This document shows positions 7,910 through 16,524 of a stretch of 36,427 nucleotides of DNA, piece after piece; within the stretch, counting starts at the first letter, position 1, and each line of letters starts with the position of its first letter. Below the pieces are notes generated by a model. That model was not told the DNA's origin. It worked only from the letters and a program-made list of their open reading frames with translations, and made no database searches. The stretch covers positions 1 to 36,427 of the forward strand of contig CAMBEI010000021.1 in the NCBI GenBank assembly GCA_945865645.1. Direction: 5' to 3'. The DNA comes from Chitinophaga pinensis (GTDB lineage: Bacteria > Bacteroidota > Bacteroidia > Chitinophagales > Chitinophagaceae). Made by a program: the position numbers and the translations under genes.

Positions 7910-10771
7910 ATGCCAAAAAAATTATTTTTATTAGATGCATTTGCATTAGTTTTTCGCGCTTACTATGCGCTAATCCGAAGTCCACGCATTACAAGTAAGG
8001 GCCGAAATACCAATGCACAGTTTGGTTTTACCAATACCATTATAGAACTCATAAAAAATCAAAACCCTACTCATATGGCGGTCTGTTTTGATACCCGTGC
8101 ACCAACCGAACGCCATACCGATTTTGCAGATTATAAAGCAAACCGCCAGGAAACACCTGAAGATATTTTATCGGCGGTGCCAGATATTAAAAGGATTATT
8201 GAGGGACTTAATATTCCAGTTATTGCTATTGATGGTTATGAAGCTGATGATGTAATTGGGGCGCTGGCAAAACAAGCCGAAAAAGAAGGTTATGAAGTGT
8301 ATATGGTTACACCAGATAAAGATTATGGGCAGCTAGTTTCTGAAAATATTAAAATTTTTAAACCTCCATACCAAGGTGGCAAATTTGAAATACTAGGACC
8401 AAAAGAAGTTTGCGAAAAATGGGATATTAAATATGTTGATCAGGTTATTGATATGCTAGGTTTGATGGGCGATGCAGTGGATAATATTCCAGGAATAAAG
8501 GGCGTGGGGGAAAAAACTGCTGCTAAATTATTAAAAGAATATGGCACTCTAGAAAATGTATTAGATAATGCAGATAAAATAAAAGGCTCTGTAGGAGAAA
8601 AAGTTAGAGCTGGAAAAGAATTGGCAGTAATGAGTAAAAAATTGGCTACTATTATCCTAAATGTACCAGTTGAATTTCATGAAGAAAATTTTTTAATAAA
8701 AGAAATTAACAAGCCTGCTTTAAAAGAAATTTTTGAAGAACTGGAATTTAAAACTTTAGGTAAAAGAATATTAGGAGACGAGGTTGACGGACCTCCAGAA
8801 TCCTGGAATAATAACAATGAACCTAAAATTAAAAAAGAAGAAACGGCACAAATGGACTTGTTTGGTAATGTGGTGCAAACTAAAAATAGCGAATCCTCTT
8901 CAAATACTTTACAAGATGCTCCTACCGAAGATGGAGAACTGCGAGTAGCTGATAAAAATATCCACAATACAAATCATAATTATGTATTAGTACAATCCGA
9001 TAGTGATATTAAAGAGCTTATAAAACACTTGACTGAATTTGAAGAAATTTGCTTTGATACAGAAAGCACAAGTATAGATGCTAACAAAGCAGAACTAGTA
9101 GGGTTAAGTTTTGCTGTAAAAGAAGGCGAAGGATATTATATTCCTTGTACTGTAAACAAGGGGGAATGCATTAAAATATTAAACAACTTTCAAATACTTT
9201 TTAACGATACTACAAAAATTTGGATAGGCCAGAACATAAAATACGATATGCTTTTGCTCAAGTGGTACGGGTTTGAACTAGCTGGAAATACTTTTGATAC
9301 TATGTTGGCGCATTATGTAATTGAACCAGAAGGTAAAAGAAGTATGGATGTAATGGCTGAAAAATATCTAGGTTATGCCACCGTACATATTGAAGAATTA
9401 ATTGGCAAAAAAGGAAAAGGACAAGGTAACATGAAAGATGTAGAGCCAGAAAAAATAAAAGAGTATGCCGCTGAAGATGCTGATATCACTTTACAATTAA
9501 AAAATATTTTTCTTCCGAAACTAAAACAAAAAGAAGTTGAAAAGATTTTTTATGAAGTGGATAACCCTTTAGTTAAAGTACTAACTGCTATGGAGTTTGA
9601 AGGCATCCGAATAGATGAAGAGTTTTTGAATAGTTACTCAAAAGAGTTAGAAAAAGAAGCTACAACTGCAGAAGAAAGTGTATATGGACAAGCGGGCGTT
9701 CGTTTTAATTTAGCCTCCCCAAAACAACTGGGTGAAGTGTTGTTTGATAAAATGAAAATAGACCCTAGGGCAAAAAAAACCAAGACTGGACAGTACGCAA
9801 CTGGTGAAGATGTGTTATTAAAGCTGGCTACTAAAAATAAAATTGTTGATGATATTTTAATCTTTAGAGAATATACCAAGCTGAAATCAACCTATGTTGA
9901 TGCGCTACCCTTGATGATTAATAAAAAAACTGGCCGTGTGCATACTTCTTACGCACAGGCAGTGGCAGTAACGGGTAGGCTTAGCAGCAATAATCCTAAT
10001 CTGCAAAACATCCCTATACGTACAGAGCGTGGAAGAGAGATACGAAAAGCTTTTATTCCAAGAGATAAAGAACATGTATTAATTTCTGCCGATTACTCAC
10101 AAATAGAATTACGCATTGTAGCTGCTATTAGTGGTGATGTAAATATGTGCGAAGCTTTTAAAACTGGTAAAGATATTCACAATGCTACTGCTGCCAGAGT
10201 ATTTAATGTAGAAGAAAAAGAGGTAACCAAAGAAATGCGTTACAAAGCTAAGAGTGTAAATTTTGGTATTATTTATGGCCAAGGGGCCTTTGGCTTGGCC
10301 GAAAATCTGGGCATTAGTCGCACCGAAGCAAAAGAAATTATTGATAATTACAAAACACAGTTCCCTAATATTCAAAAATATATGGATGATACCATTCATT
10401 TTGCACAAGAGCATGGGTATGTGCAAACACTGATGGGGCGAAAGCGTTGGCTCAAAGACATCAACAGCGCAAACTTTACTATTCGTGCTTTTGCCGAACG
10501 AAATGCCATTAACTCACCCATACAGGGCACAGCTGCCGATATGATAAAACTAGCAATGATTAAAATTCATCAGGAATTTAATAAACATAATTTTAAATCA
10601 AAAATGATTTTGCAGGTGCACGATGAATTAGTTTTTGATGCACACCGATTGGAAGTTGAAAAAATTAAGCCAATTATTTTAAATTGTATGCAAACAGCGC
10701 TGGCATTACCAAACGACATACCAACAGATGCCGAGATTGGCGTGGGAGAAAACTGGCTTGAAGCACATTAA
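7910..10771 (+). CDS. polA: DNA polymerase I
   Basis: Start chosen at ATG 7910 (MPKKLFLLDAFALVFRAYYA); a TTG at 7892 is in frame but would overlap the predicted promoter. About 953 aa. Residues 1-290 are the 5' nuclease (FEN) domain with the H3TH motif (GVGEKTAAKLLKEYG). A polar, poorly conserved linker of some 60 residues follows. The 3'-5' exonuclease retains its carboxylates (FDTEST, NIKYDM, YAAEDAD), so proofreading should be active. The polymerase domain has motif A DYSQIELR, motif B RYKAKSVNFGIIYG and motif C QVHDELVFD. It acts in Okazaki-fragment processing and repair synthesis. It sits close to uvrB, whose repair product it fills in. The DsbA-like gene follows after 12 nt, suggesting co-transcription. 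Confidence 0.98.
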   Translation: MPKKLFLLDAFALVFRAYYALIRSPRITSKGRNTNAQFGFTNTIIELIKNQNPTHMAVCFDTRAPTERHTDFADYKANRQETPEDILSAVPDIKRIIEGLNIPVIAIDGYEADDVIGALAKQAEKEGYEVYMVTPDKDYGQLVSENIKIFKPPYQGGKFEILGPKEVCEKWDIKYVDQVIDMLGLMGDAVDNIPGIKGVGEKTAAKLLKEYGTLENVLDNADKIKGSVGEKVRAGKELAVMSKKLATIILNVPVEFHEENFLIKEINKPALKEIFEELEFKTLGKRILGDEVDGPPESWNNNNEPKIKKEETAQMDLFGNVVQTKNSESSSNTLQDAPTEDGELRVADKNIHNTNHNYVLVQSDSDIKELIKHLTEFEEICFDTESTSIDANKAELVGLSFAVKEGEGYYIPCTVNKGECIKILNNFQILFNDTTKIWIGQNIKYDMLLLKWYGFELAGNTFDTMLAHYVIEPEGKRSMDVMAEKYLGYATVHIEELIGKKGKGQGNMKDVEPEKIKEYAAEDADITLQLKNIFLPKLKQKEVEKIFYEVDNPLVKVLTAMEFEGIRIDEEFLNSYSKELEKEATTAEESVYGQAGVRFNLASPKQLGEVLFDKMKIDPRAKKTKTGQYATGEDVLLKLATKNKIVDDILIFREYTKLKSTYVDALPLMINKKTGRVHTSYAQAVAVTGRLSSNNPNLQNIPIRTERGREIRKAFIPRDKEHVLISADYSQIELRIVAAISGDVNMCEAFKTGKDIHNATAARVFNVEEKEVTKEMRYKAKSVNFGIIYGQGAFGLAENLGISRTEAKEIIDNYKTQFPNIQKYMDDTIHFAQEHGYVQTLMGRKRWLKDINSANFTIRAFAERNAINSPIQGTAADMIKLAMIKIHQEFNKHNFKSKMILQVHDELVFDAHRLEVEKIKPIILNCMQTALALPNDIPTDAEIGVGENWLEAH

Positions 10772-10783
10772 TTTATATAGCTA

Positions 10784-11440
10784 ATGAAACCTATTCTGAT
10801 TTACTGCTACGATGCTTACTGTGGATGGTGCTATGGCGCTAGTAGTGTTATAAAAAAAATTTCGGTAACATATAAAGATAAGCTTCATATTGAAGTTCTT
10901 AGTGGGGGTATGATGATAGGAGAACATGTTATGCCAATTGAAAAAATTGCTCATTTTATACAAAATTCTTATACACGAGTAGAAGAGCTTAGTGGTATCA
11001 AATTTGGCGAAGATTTTTTATGGCATATTAATAATCCAGATAAAAGCGACTGGGTTTTAAATTCCGAAAAATCTGCTATTGCTCTATGTATTGTAAAAGA
11101 ATATTACCCCGAACGCCAACTGGAATTTGCTACTGACTTACAATATGCATTAAATTATGAGGGACGCGATTTGGATGATGATGAAACCTATCGTCACTTA
11201 ACAGATAAATACAATATTCAATCCGAAGCTTTTTATACTAAACTAAATGCCGAAGAATATAAAAAAATAGCCTATTACGAATTTGACCTAATGAAACAGT
11301 TACAGGTTAATGGATATCCAACAATTTTTATTCAAACAGATGAATTAAAATTTATTATGGTAGCAAAGGGATTTACTGATTACGATACAATAAATAAAAG
11401 AATAGATAATATTTTAAATGAAAATAAAACTAGTAATTAA
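10784..11440 (+). CDS. DsbA-family thioredoxin-like oxidoreductase, cytoplasmic
   Basis: 218 aa, no signal peptide. Active-site CGWC at 13-16 directly after the first beta strand, a long helical insertion in the middle, and a cis-Pro loop (NGYPTIFI) in the C-terminal third, as in DsbA/FrnE-type proteins (PF01323). Lack of export signal places it in the cytosol, so disulfide isomerase, reductase or glutathione-transferase-like chemistry is possible; the substrate is unknown. It starts 12 nt after polA stops and is probably in the same transcript. Confidence 0.85.
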   Translation: MKPILIYCYDAYCGWCYGASSVIKKISVTYKDKLHIEVLSGGMMIGEHVMPIEKIAHFIQNSYTRVEELSGIKFGEDFLWHINNPDKSDWVLNSEKSAIALCIVKEYYPERQLEFATDLQYALNYEGRDLDDDETYRHLTDKYNIQSEAFYTKLNAEEYKKIAYYEFDLMKQLQVNGYPTIFIQTDELKFIMVAKGFTDYDTINKRIDNILNENKTSN

Positions 11441-11511
11441 AATAGAGCTACTTTTTTACAAGTTTCTTACTCAAATTAATATTTATATAATTATAGGTAT
11501 GTTATTTTAAA

Positions 11512-11901
11512 TTAATTTCCACCACCGGCTGGCCTCTGGGGTCTCATTGAAGCTTCAATTTCATCTTTCCACTGTTTCATTTGAGCTTCTGTAAAAATTA
11601 ATTTTAGTTTACCGTCTCTCGCATCAGATAATTCTTTACGTTTCTCCATCATTGTCTCTCTATCAAAACTGCCGCTTGCACGCATATCATCCATCATTTG
11701 CTGTTGAGCATTGTTAAAATCTGCTATAATAACTTCTGTTTTAACCTTGGTAGCTGCATCTAAATTTAATGGTGCCATTTTTTCAATAGTAGCCTTTGTT
11801 CTTTCTTCAGGTGTTTGACGTTGACCTCCGCCTCCTTGTGCATTTACTGCGGTTATACTAGTTAAAGTAGCAAAGGTGATTAATAATAATTGTTTTTTCA
11901 T
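11512..11901 (-). CDS. Secreted Spy/CpxP-like small protein
   Basis: 129 aa with a cleavable signal peptide ending around VNAQ (residue 22). The mature part is Gly/Gln-rich at the N-terminus (GGGGQRQTPEER), then helical and charged, with an FTEAQMKQW motif near residue 105 that resembles the LTxxQ signature of the Spy/CpxP/ZraP periplasmic family, and a Pro/Gly tail. Family members are antiparallel-helix chaperones or metal-binding stress proteins. It is the last gene of the operon that begins with the outer-membrane barrel protein and contains the ECF sigma factor; 66 nt separate it from the membrane-anchored paralogue. Assignment is by motif and context; true homology needs a profile search. 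Confidence 0.6.
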   Translation of the reverse strand: MKKQLLLITFATLTSITAVNAQGGGGQRQTPEERTKATIEKMAPLNLDAATKVKTEVIIADFNNAQQQMMDDMRASGSFDRETMMEKRKELSDARDGKLKLIFTEAQMKQWKDEIEASMRPQRPAGGGN

Positions 11902-11967
11902 TTTATTTTATTTAAAGGTTTATTATATAAATGATTTATTTAACGATATTAATAAAAAAAATTGTCT

Positions 11968-12471
11968 TTATTTATTAATCTGTCGATTTTTTCTCTCATC
12001 GTCATTATGTGGTTTGCCAATTTTATTTAATATGACTACAAATAGCGAATCAAAAATGGGTAATTGTTCCTTAGTGCAAATTATTCTAATGTTTTTTAAA
12101 TGATTAAACATCTGCAATTCTATAACTTTTTGAGAAGCGGAAGAGTTTCCGGCAATAGTATTCATTATAGAATCATTAAAATTAGTAGCCGCTAATTCTT
12201 TAAATTGTTTGTCTTTTGAATTATGTAAACTATCAAACATTTTTTTTATATTTCCTCTGTGCAAATTACTTATTACTTTATATTGTTGTAGTTGCTCTTC
12301 AGTAAATTCAATTTTATTTTTTAAAAATATTACCATCATCGTTTCTCTATCCATACGATTTTTATGACCTCTAGATTGCTTAGATAGTAAGAAAAAAGAG
12401 AGCATAACTATATTGGTAATTAATAAAACTCCAATAATAATTAGCAAAATTTTACTTTTATTTTTTATCAT
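11968..12471 (-). CDS. Membrane-anchored Spy/CpxP/CnrX-like periplasmic protein
   Basis: 167 aa. One N-terminal membrane helix (about residues 8-30), then a helical periplasmic domain with two LTxxQ-like motifs: FTEEQLQQY at 56-64 and CTKEQLPIFD in the C-terminal third. This two-motif helical hairpin is typical of the CpxP/Spy/ZraP/CnrX group, which sense misfolded protein or metal ions in the periplasm. Its start codon overlaps the stop of the upstream anti-sigma-like gene by 4 nt (ATGA), indicating translational coupling, so the two are likely made in fixed ratio. By analogy with CnrX, which presents the signal to the anti-sigma factor CnrY, this is the candidate sensor; that role is inference. 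Confidence 0.65.
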   Translation of the reverse strand: MIKNKSKILLIIIGVLLITNIVMLSFFLLSKQSRGHKNRMDRETMMVIFLKNKIEFTEEQLQQYKVISNLHRGNIKKMFDSLHNSKDKQFKELAATNFNDSIMNTIAGNSSASQKVIELQMFNHLKNIRIICTKEQLPIFDSLFVVILNKIGKPHNDDERKNRQINK

Positions 12472-12806
12472 GGCTGAGTATTTTCTAAATCATAAATAGT
12501 TGCTACAGTATATGAAAATTCATCAGCTGGGGTTTGTGTAATCTGTTCTATTGGCATAGTTTGCGCTGATGTTTTATTTAATACAAGCACTAGTACATTA
12601 ATTACTAAAAATATACATAGGCTTAAAAAAGCTATTGCAGGCCTACCTATAAACCAACCAATTTTTTCCCATATCGACTCCGTTTGGTGGTTCATTCGTG
12701 CATAAATACGTGTAAGTAAAAAGGGCTTAGGACTCCCCCGATTTATATTATCAACACTATTTAGCGCTTCATTAATTAAGACATTTATTCGTTTATTCTG
12801 ATTCAT
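12468..12806 (-). CDS. Putative single-pass anti-sigma factor
   Basis: 112 aa: a cytoplasmic N-terminal part of about 54 residues (basic and amphipathic), one membrane helix at about 55-76 after the conserved-looking GRPAIAF, and a short periplasmic tail ending YDLENTQP. No zinc-binding HxxxCxxC motif, so it is not a ZAS-type anti-sigma. It lies 30 nt downstream of the ECF sigma factor and is translationally coupled to the CnrX-like gene, the position expected of a CnrY-type anti-sigma factor. The function is inferred from context and topology only. Confidence 0.55.
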   Translation of the reverse strand: MNQNKRINVLINEALNSVDNINRGSPKPFLLTRIYARMNHQTESIWEKIGWFIGRPAIAFLSLCIFLVINVLVLVLNKTSAQTMPIEQITQTPADEFSYTVATIYDLENTQP

Positions 12807-12836
12807 AAAAATATTTTTATTTTTTTACTTAAGTAA

Positions 12837-13403
12837 TTATTGAATATAATAGTTGCTTAATTTATTTTTTAAATTTACTTTTGCTCTGCTCATTAACGCC
12901 TCAACAGAAGGCAAGGTCGTTTTCATTATTTCAGCAATTTCCTGATAACTCTGTCCTTCTATTTTATGCAGCGTAAAAGCAATTCTTTGTTTATATGGAA
13001 TTTGTTTAAGTGCATTAAATAAAACAGCAGCACTTTCCTTTTTTTCTAATTGCAGCCCCGGATGATCAAATACTATTAACCGCACCTCCTCATTCGTATG
13101 GGCTCCAAATAAACTTTGTACAAATCCCAAACGTTTTTTTCTATTCATCTTCTTTTTATAATCTAACGTTTTGTTTACCGTAATGCGATAAAGCCAAGTA
13201 GAAAGTTTAGAACCACTTTTAAAAGAACTTATAGATTGATAAGCTTGTATAAATACCTCCTGTGTAATATCATCCGCATCATCTGCATTTTGAACAATAA
13301 CTAAAGCTGTATTATAAACCATATCCTGATTTTCTTCAACCAGCATAGCGAAAGCAGAATCATCGCCCTGCTGCAGTTTTATAATTAATTCCTGATGGTT
13401 CAA
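12837..13403 (-). CDS. ECF-type RNA polymerase sigma factor
   Basis: 188 aa. Region 2 contains DDADDITQEVFIQAYQSISSF (2.2) and STWLYRITVNKTLDYKK (2.4), region 4 contains LPSVEALMSRAKVNLK at the end, with the usual short linker and no regions 1.1 or 3. It should direct RNA polymerase to a small regulon that normally includes its own operon. It follows the outer-membrane barrel gene by 32 nt and precedes the anti-sigma-like gene by 30 nt, so all five genes are probably one transcript. Confidence 0.92.
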   Translation of the reverse strand: MNHQELIIKLQQGDDSAFAMLVEENQDMVYNTALVIVQNADDADDITQEVFIQAYQSISSFKSGSKLSTWLYRITVNKTLDYKKKMNRKKRLGFVQSLFGAHTNEEVRLIVFDHPGLQLEKKESAAVLFNALKQIPYKQRIAFTLHKIEGQSYQEIAEIMKTTLPSVEALMSRAKVNLKNKLSNYYIQ

Positions 13404-13435
13404 AGCATTTCATTTGATTATCTCCATAAAAATAA

Positions 13436-16318
13436 TTAAAATGGACGATATCCGCCACCTGGTTGTCCCATCCGATCTCTATTATAACCCGAATTGTTAT
13501 TTATTGCTTTTGCTGTCCCAAAATTTTTAAGATTATAGGTAAATGTGAGTATAAAATATTGACGCAACACCTCATTTTGGATATCTTGTACATACGATTC
13601 AGTAACAGTACGAATAATACTCTGGTTTTGTTTTAATAAATCAAATACCGTAAGTTTTAGTTCGGCTTGTTGTTTCTTCAAGAATTTTTTTCCTATGCCA
13701 GCATTCCATAACCAATAGTTCTGATTAAATTCATCTGTTAATCCACTATAATTTTGATTACTTACGTCATTTTGAATAAACCAACCTTTTTTGCTTAATA
13801 AATTTAATTGCAACCCAGCAGATTGTTGTATATACTTATTATTTAACTGAGGCTGTATACTATTTTTTACATCACTTATATTGGCAGTATAATTAATATT
13901 AAAATCTACAAACTCACTAATATTACTAGCAACAACAAATCCTGTATTATAAGTAACAGATTTAGATGTGTTCTTTATATTATTAATAAGCCCAGGAGTA
14001 TTGCTGTATGTTAAACCTGCATTTATACTCAAATTAGATTTTAATAATTTAAGCGGTAAAGCATAAGTTAAAAATGAACGTAAGCTCCAGTATCTATTCA
14101 TATTTACTGGCTTTGATAATTGAGATCCTTTATATAATGTAACAGAACTATTTAACACACTATCGCGTGATGCAGTAAATACTGCATTGGTTATATAATT
14201 ATTATATTGTTGTAAAAAAATATTAGCAAAAAAACTTTTAGATTTTCCAGTATTAGTATACGTATATCTAGCACTAAGCGTGTTTCCCATTTGCTGTTTT
14301 AGATTTGTATTGCCTGTAGATAAAAATAAAGAATTTAAATTATTAATTACATCTTGTAATTGTGAAACTGATGGAGTATTTGTATTTGCTCGATAAAATA
14401 AACGTATACTATTTTTTAAATTAAATTTTTTGGACCACATTAAATTAGGTAACAAATTATTAAATGCTTTATTTACTTTGGCTAAAAATGGATATTGCTG
14501 ATCACTCTTAAGCATTGTATTTTGATAAGCTAACCCAATAGAAAACATATTATCTCTGTCGCCAATTCGATAACTAGCTCCTATATTATGTTTGGTAGTA
14601 ATATTGTCAAATTTATTTGATAAGTTATTGTCAAATACAGAATATTTTTCGCCCATATAATCATATTGATAGGCTTCTTGATTGGATTTGCTTTTTGAAT
14701 ACGAAGGAGTATAATTAAATTGTAGCTGACCTTTTTTTCCAACAGATTCAGTGTAAGCAATATTACCTGAAAGCTGATACCCGTTGGTTAATAGATCGGT
14801 ATATTGCTGAAGCGAATCATTAATAGTGCTATTAATGTTATAGTAATTATTTATGTTCTGCACATAAGTGTCGCCATTTTTTTGGTTTAAAGCCGTATTT
14901 AAATTTACAGAAACAGTTCTGCCCCTTTTAGCAAAAGAATGTCGAAATAAAATATTGTTATTAAAATTATATCCAGAAGATAATTTGTTGGTATTATTAA
15001 TTAATTTACTAATAATATTTGTATTAGTAAAAGCATTAACGCCTATAATATCGCTGATAGATTTATTGTTTTGAAAACTAAAACTTGGAGCAATCATGAT
15101 AGAGTTGCTAGAATCAATTTTATAATTTAATCTGAAATTAATCCGATGATTATTATTAGTAGATCCTATATTCGAATTTTCATTATAAAATAAATTATTG
15201 CCCGAGGATTGAAAATTTTCAGTATTAGACAATTGGTCATTATTAGTACTACTATTGTTTAAAAAATAGCTCCCAGAAACATCCGTTTTTTTACCCCACA
15301 TATCTGTATAATTAATGCCAAAAGAATGGGTATTACTAATTCCGTTTTGTTGACCTACTGTAAAATTATTACTGCTGCTGCCGCCAAAGCCACCCGCACC
15401 GCCGCCACCTCGTCCACCGCCACCGCCTCGTCCACCACCACCACTGCTGGTAACACCTAATAAATCTTGCGAAGCAAAGTTTTGTTGATTAATATTATTA
15501 GCTAACCCAACAAAGGTGAGGCGCATACTATTTTTAAATGTGCTTATATTACCTCCGGCATTGTATCGTCCGTTGGTTCCGGCTCCTGCATACATTCTTC
15601 CAAACTGGCCATTTCGCATATTTGGCTTAGTAACAATATTAATAGATTTGGTGCTGCTGCCATCGTCAAAACCAGTAAAAGCAGCTTGATCACTTAACTT
15701 GTCAAAAACTTGTATTTTATCAATAACCGATGCAGGTAAATTTCTTAATGCGGCAGTTGCGTCGTCACCAAAAAAATCACGACCATCTACAGTAACTTTT
15801 TTTACTTGTTCGCCCGCGGCGGTTACATTACCATCTTTATCAATGGTTACGCCGGGCAATTTTTTTATCATGTCTTCTGCATTTGCATCCGGATTAACCT
15901 TTAATTCGCTGGCATTAAATTCTAGCGTATCTCCTCTTTGAGATACAAGAGCTTTTTTTGCTTTAACCACAACCCCCTCCATCTCCTTTGACATTTTAAC
16001 AAGCCTAAACTGCAAGGGCTCTTTATTACTGGCTTGTATGTTAATATTCTGCATAATAATATCATATCCGATTGAACTAGCAATCAACTTATATTTTCCC
16101 ACATATAAATTATTGTAAATAAAATTCCCCTTCGTATCTGATAATACGGTCTTAGGGTTAAGCGAATCCTTTTCGGAGCTAAGTTTTATGGTAGCACCTT
16201 GTATAGCAATTTTATTATCCTTATCCAATAGATTGCCCTTAAGCGAAATATCCTGACTTTTTGTAATTAGGTTGACCAAGGAAAAAACTAACACCAATAA
16301 AACTAGTTTCAATCTCAT
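13436..16318 (-). CDS. Outer-membrane beta-barrel protein with CarboxypepD_reg-like and plug domains (OMP_b-brl_3 type)
   Basis: Start chosen at ATG 16318 (MRLKLVLLVLVFSLVNL... is a good signal peptide); an upstream in-frame ATG at 16366 would bury it. About 960 aa. After the signal peptide comes a CarboxypepD_reg-like domain (to about residue 95), then a TonB-plug-like segment (GVTIDKDGNVTAAGEQ, VDGRDFFGDD), then a long Asn/Ser-rich beta barrel. At about residues 290-312 a Gly/Arg tract (GGGGRGGGGGRGGGG) is inserted in the first part of the barrel, encoded by a GC-rich imperfect repeat. The C-terminus ends in Phe, as many outer-membrane barrels do. These proteins are TonB-dependent-receptor relatives of unknown cargo. 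As first gene of the sigma/anti-sigma operon it may be a regulated output of that system. Confidence 0.88.
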   Translation of the reverse strand: MRLKLVLLVLVFSLVNLITKSQDISLKGNLLDKDNKIAIQGATIKLSSEKDSLNPKTVLSDTKGNFIYNNLYVGKYKLIASSIGYDIIMQNINIQASNKEPLQFRLVKMSKEMEGVVVKAKKALVSQRGDTLEFNASELKVNPDANAEDMIKKLPGVTIDKDGNVTAAGEQVKKVTVDGRDFFGDDATAALRNLPASVIDKIQVFDKLSDQAAFTGFDDGSSTKSINIVTKPNMRNGQFGRMYAGAGTNGRYNAGGNISTFKNSMRLTFVGLANNINQQNFASQDLLGVTSSGGGGRGGGGGRGGGGAGGFGGSSSNNFTVGQQNGISNTHSFGINYTDMWGKKTDVSGSYFLNNSSTNNDQLSNTENFQSSGNNLFYNENSNIGSTNNNHRINFRLNYKIDSSNSIMIAPSFSFQNNKSISDIIGVNAFTNTNIISKLINNTNKLSSGYNFNNNILFRHSFAKRGRTVSVNLNTALNQKNGDTYVQNINNYYNINSTINDSLQQYTDLLTNGYQLSGNIAYTESVGKKGQLQFNYTPSYSKSKSNQEAYQYDYMGEKYSVFDNNLSNKFDNITTKHNIGASYRIGDRDNMFSIGLAYQNTMLKSDQQYPFLAKVNKAFNNLLPNLMWSKKFNLKNSIRLFYRANTNTPSVSQLQDVINNLNSLFLSTGNTNLKQQMGNTLSARYTYTNTGKSKSFFANIFLQQYNNYITNAVFTASRDSVLNSSVTLYKGSQLSKPVNMNRYWSLRSFLTYALPLKLLKSNLSINAGLTYSNTPGLINNIKNTSKSVTYNTGFVVASNISEFVDFNINYTANISDVKNSIQPQLNNKYIQQSAGLQLNLLSKKGWFIQNDVSNQNYSGLTDEFNQNYWLWNAGIGKKFLKKQQAELKLTVFDLLKQNQSIIRTVTESYVQDIQNEVLRQYFILTFTYNLKNFGTAKAINNNSGYNRDRMGQPGGGYRPF

Positions 16319-16524
16319 ATATTCTCTTTTGTTCGGTTTATTAGACGACAATATGAAAATAAACAATCGTTTACAAGAATTTTTTTAAATTAAATCAATT
16401 TTTTTAGGTAAGTGTGGCATTTATTAGGTATAAATGGTAATTGTATAAGGAGTATATGTACTTCTATGTAACAAATAGATAAATTGCAATTTTAGAATTA
16501 ACTTGCAGCACTAAAAATAAACAA

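Noticed and set aside
11876..12103. 75-codon plus-strand frame
   Set aside because: Overlaps the 3' end of the anchored Spy-like gene and the start of the secreted Spy-like gene in antisense; no supporting signal.
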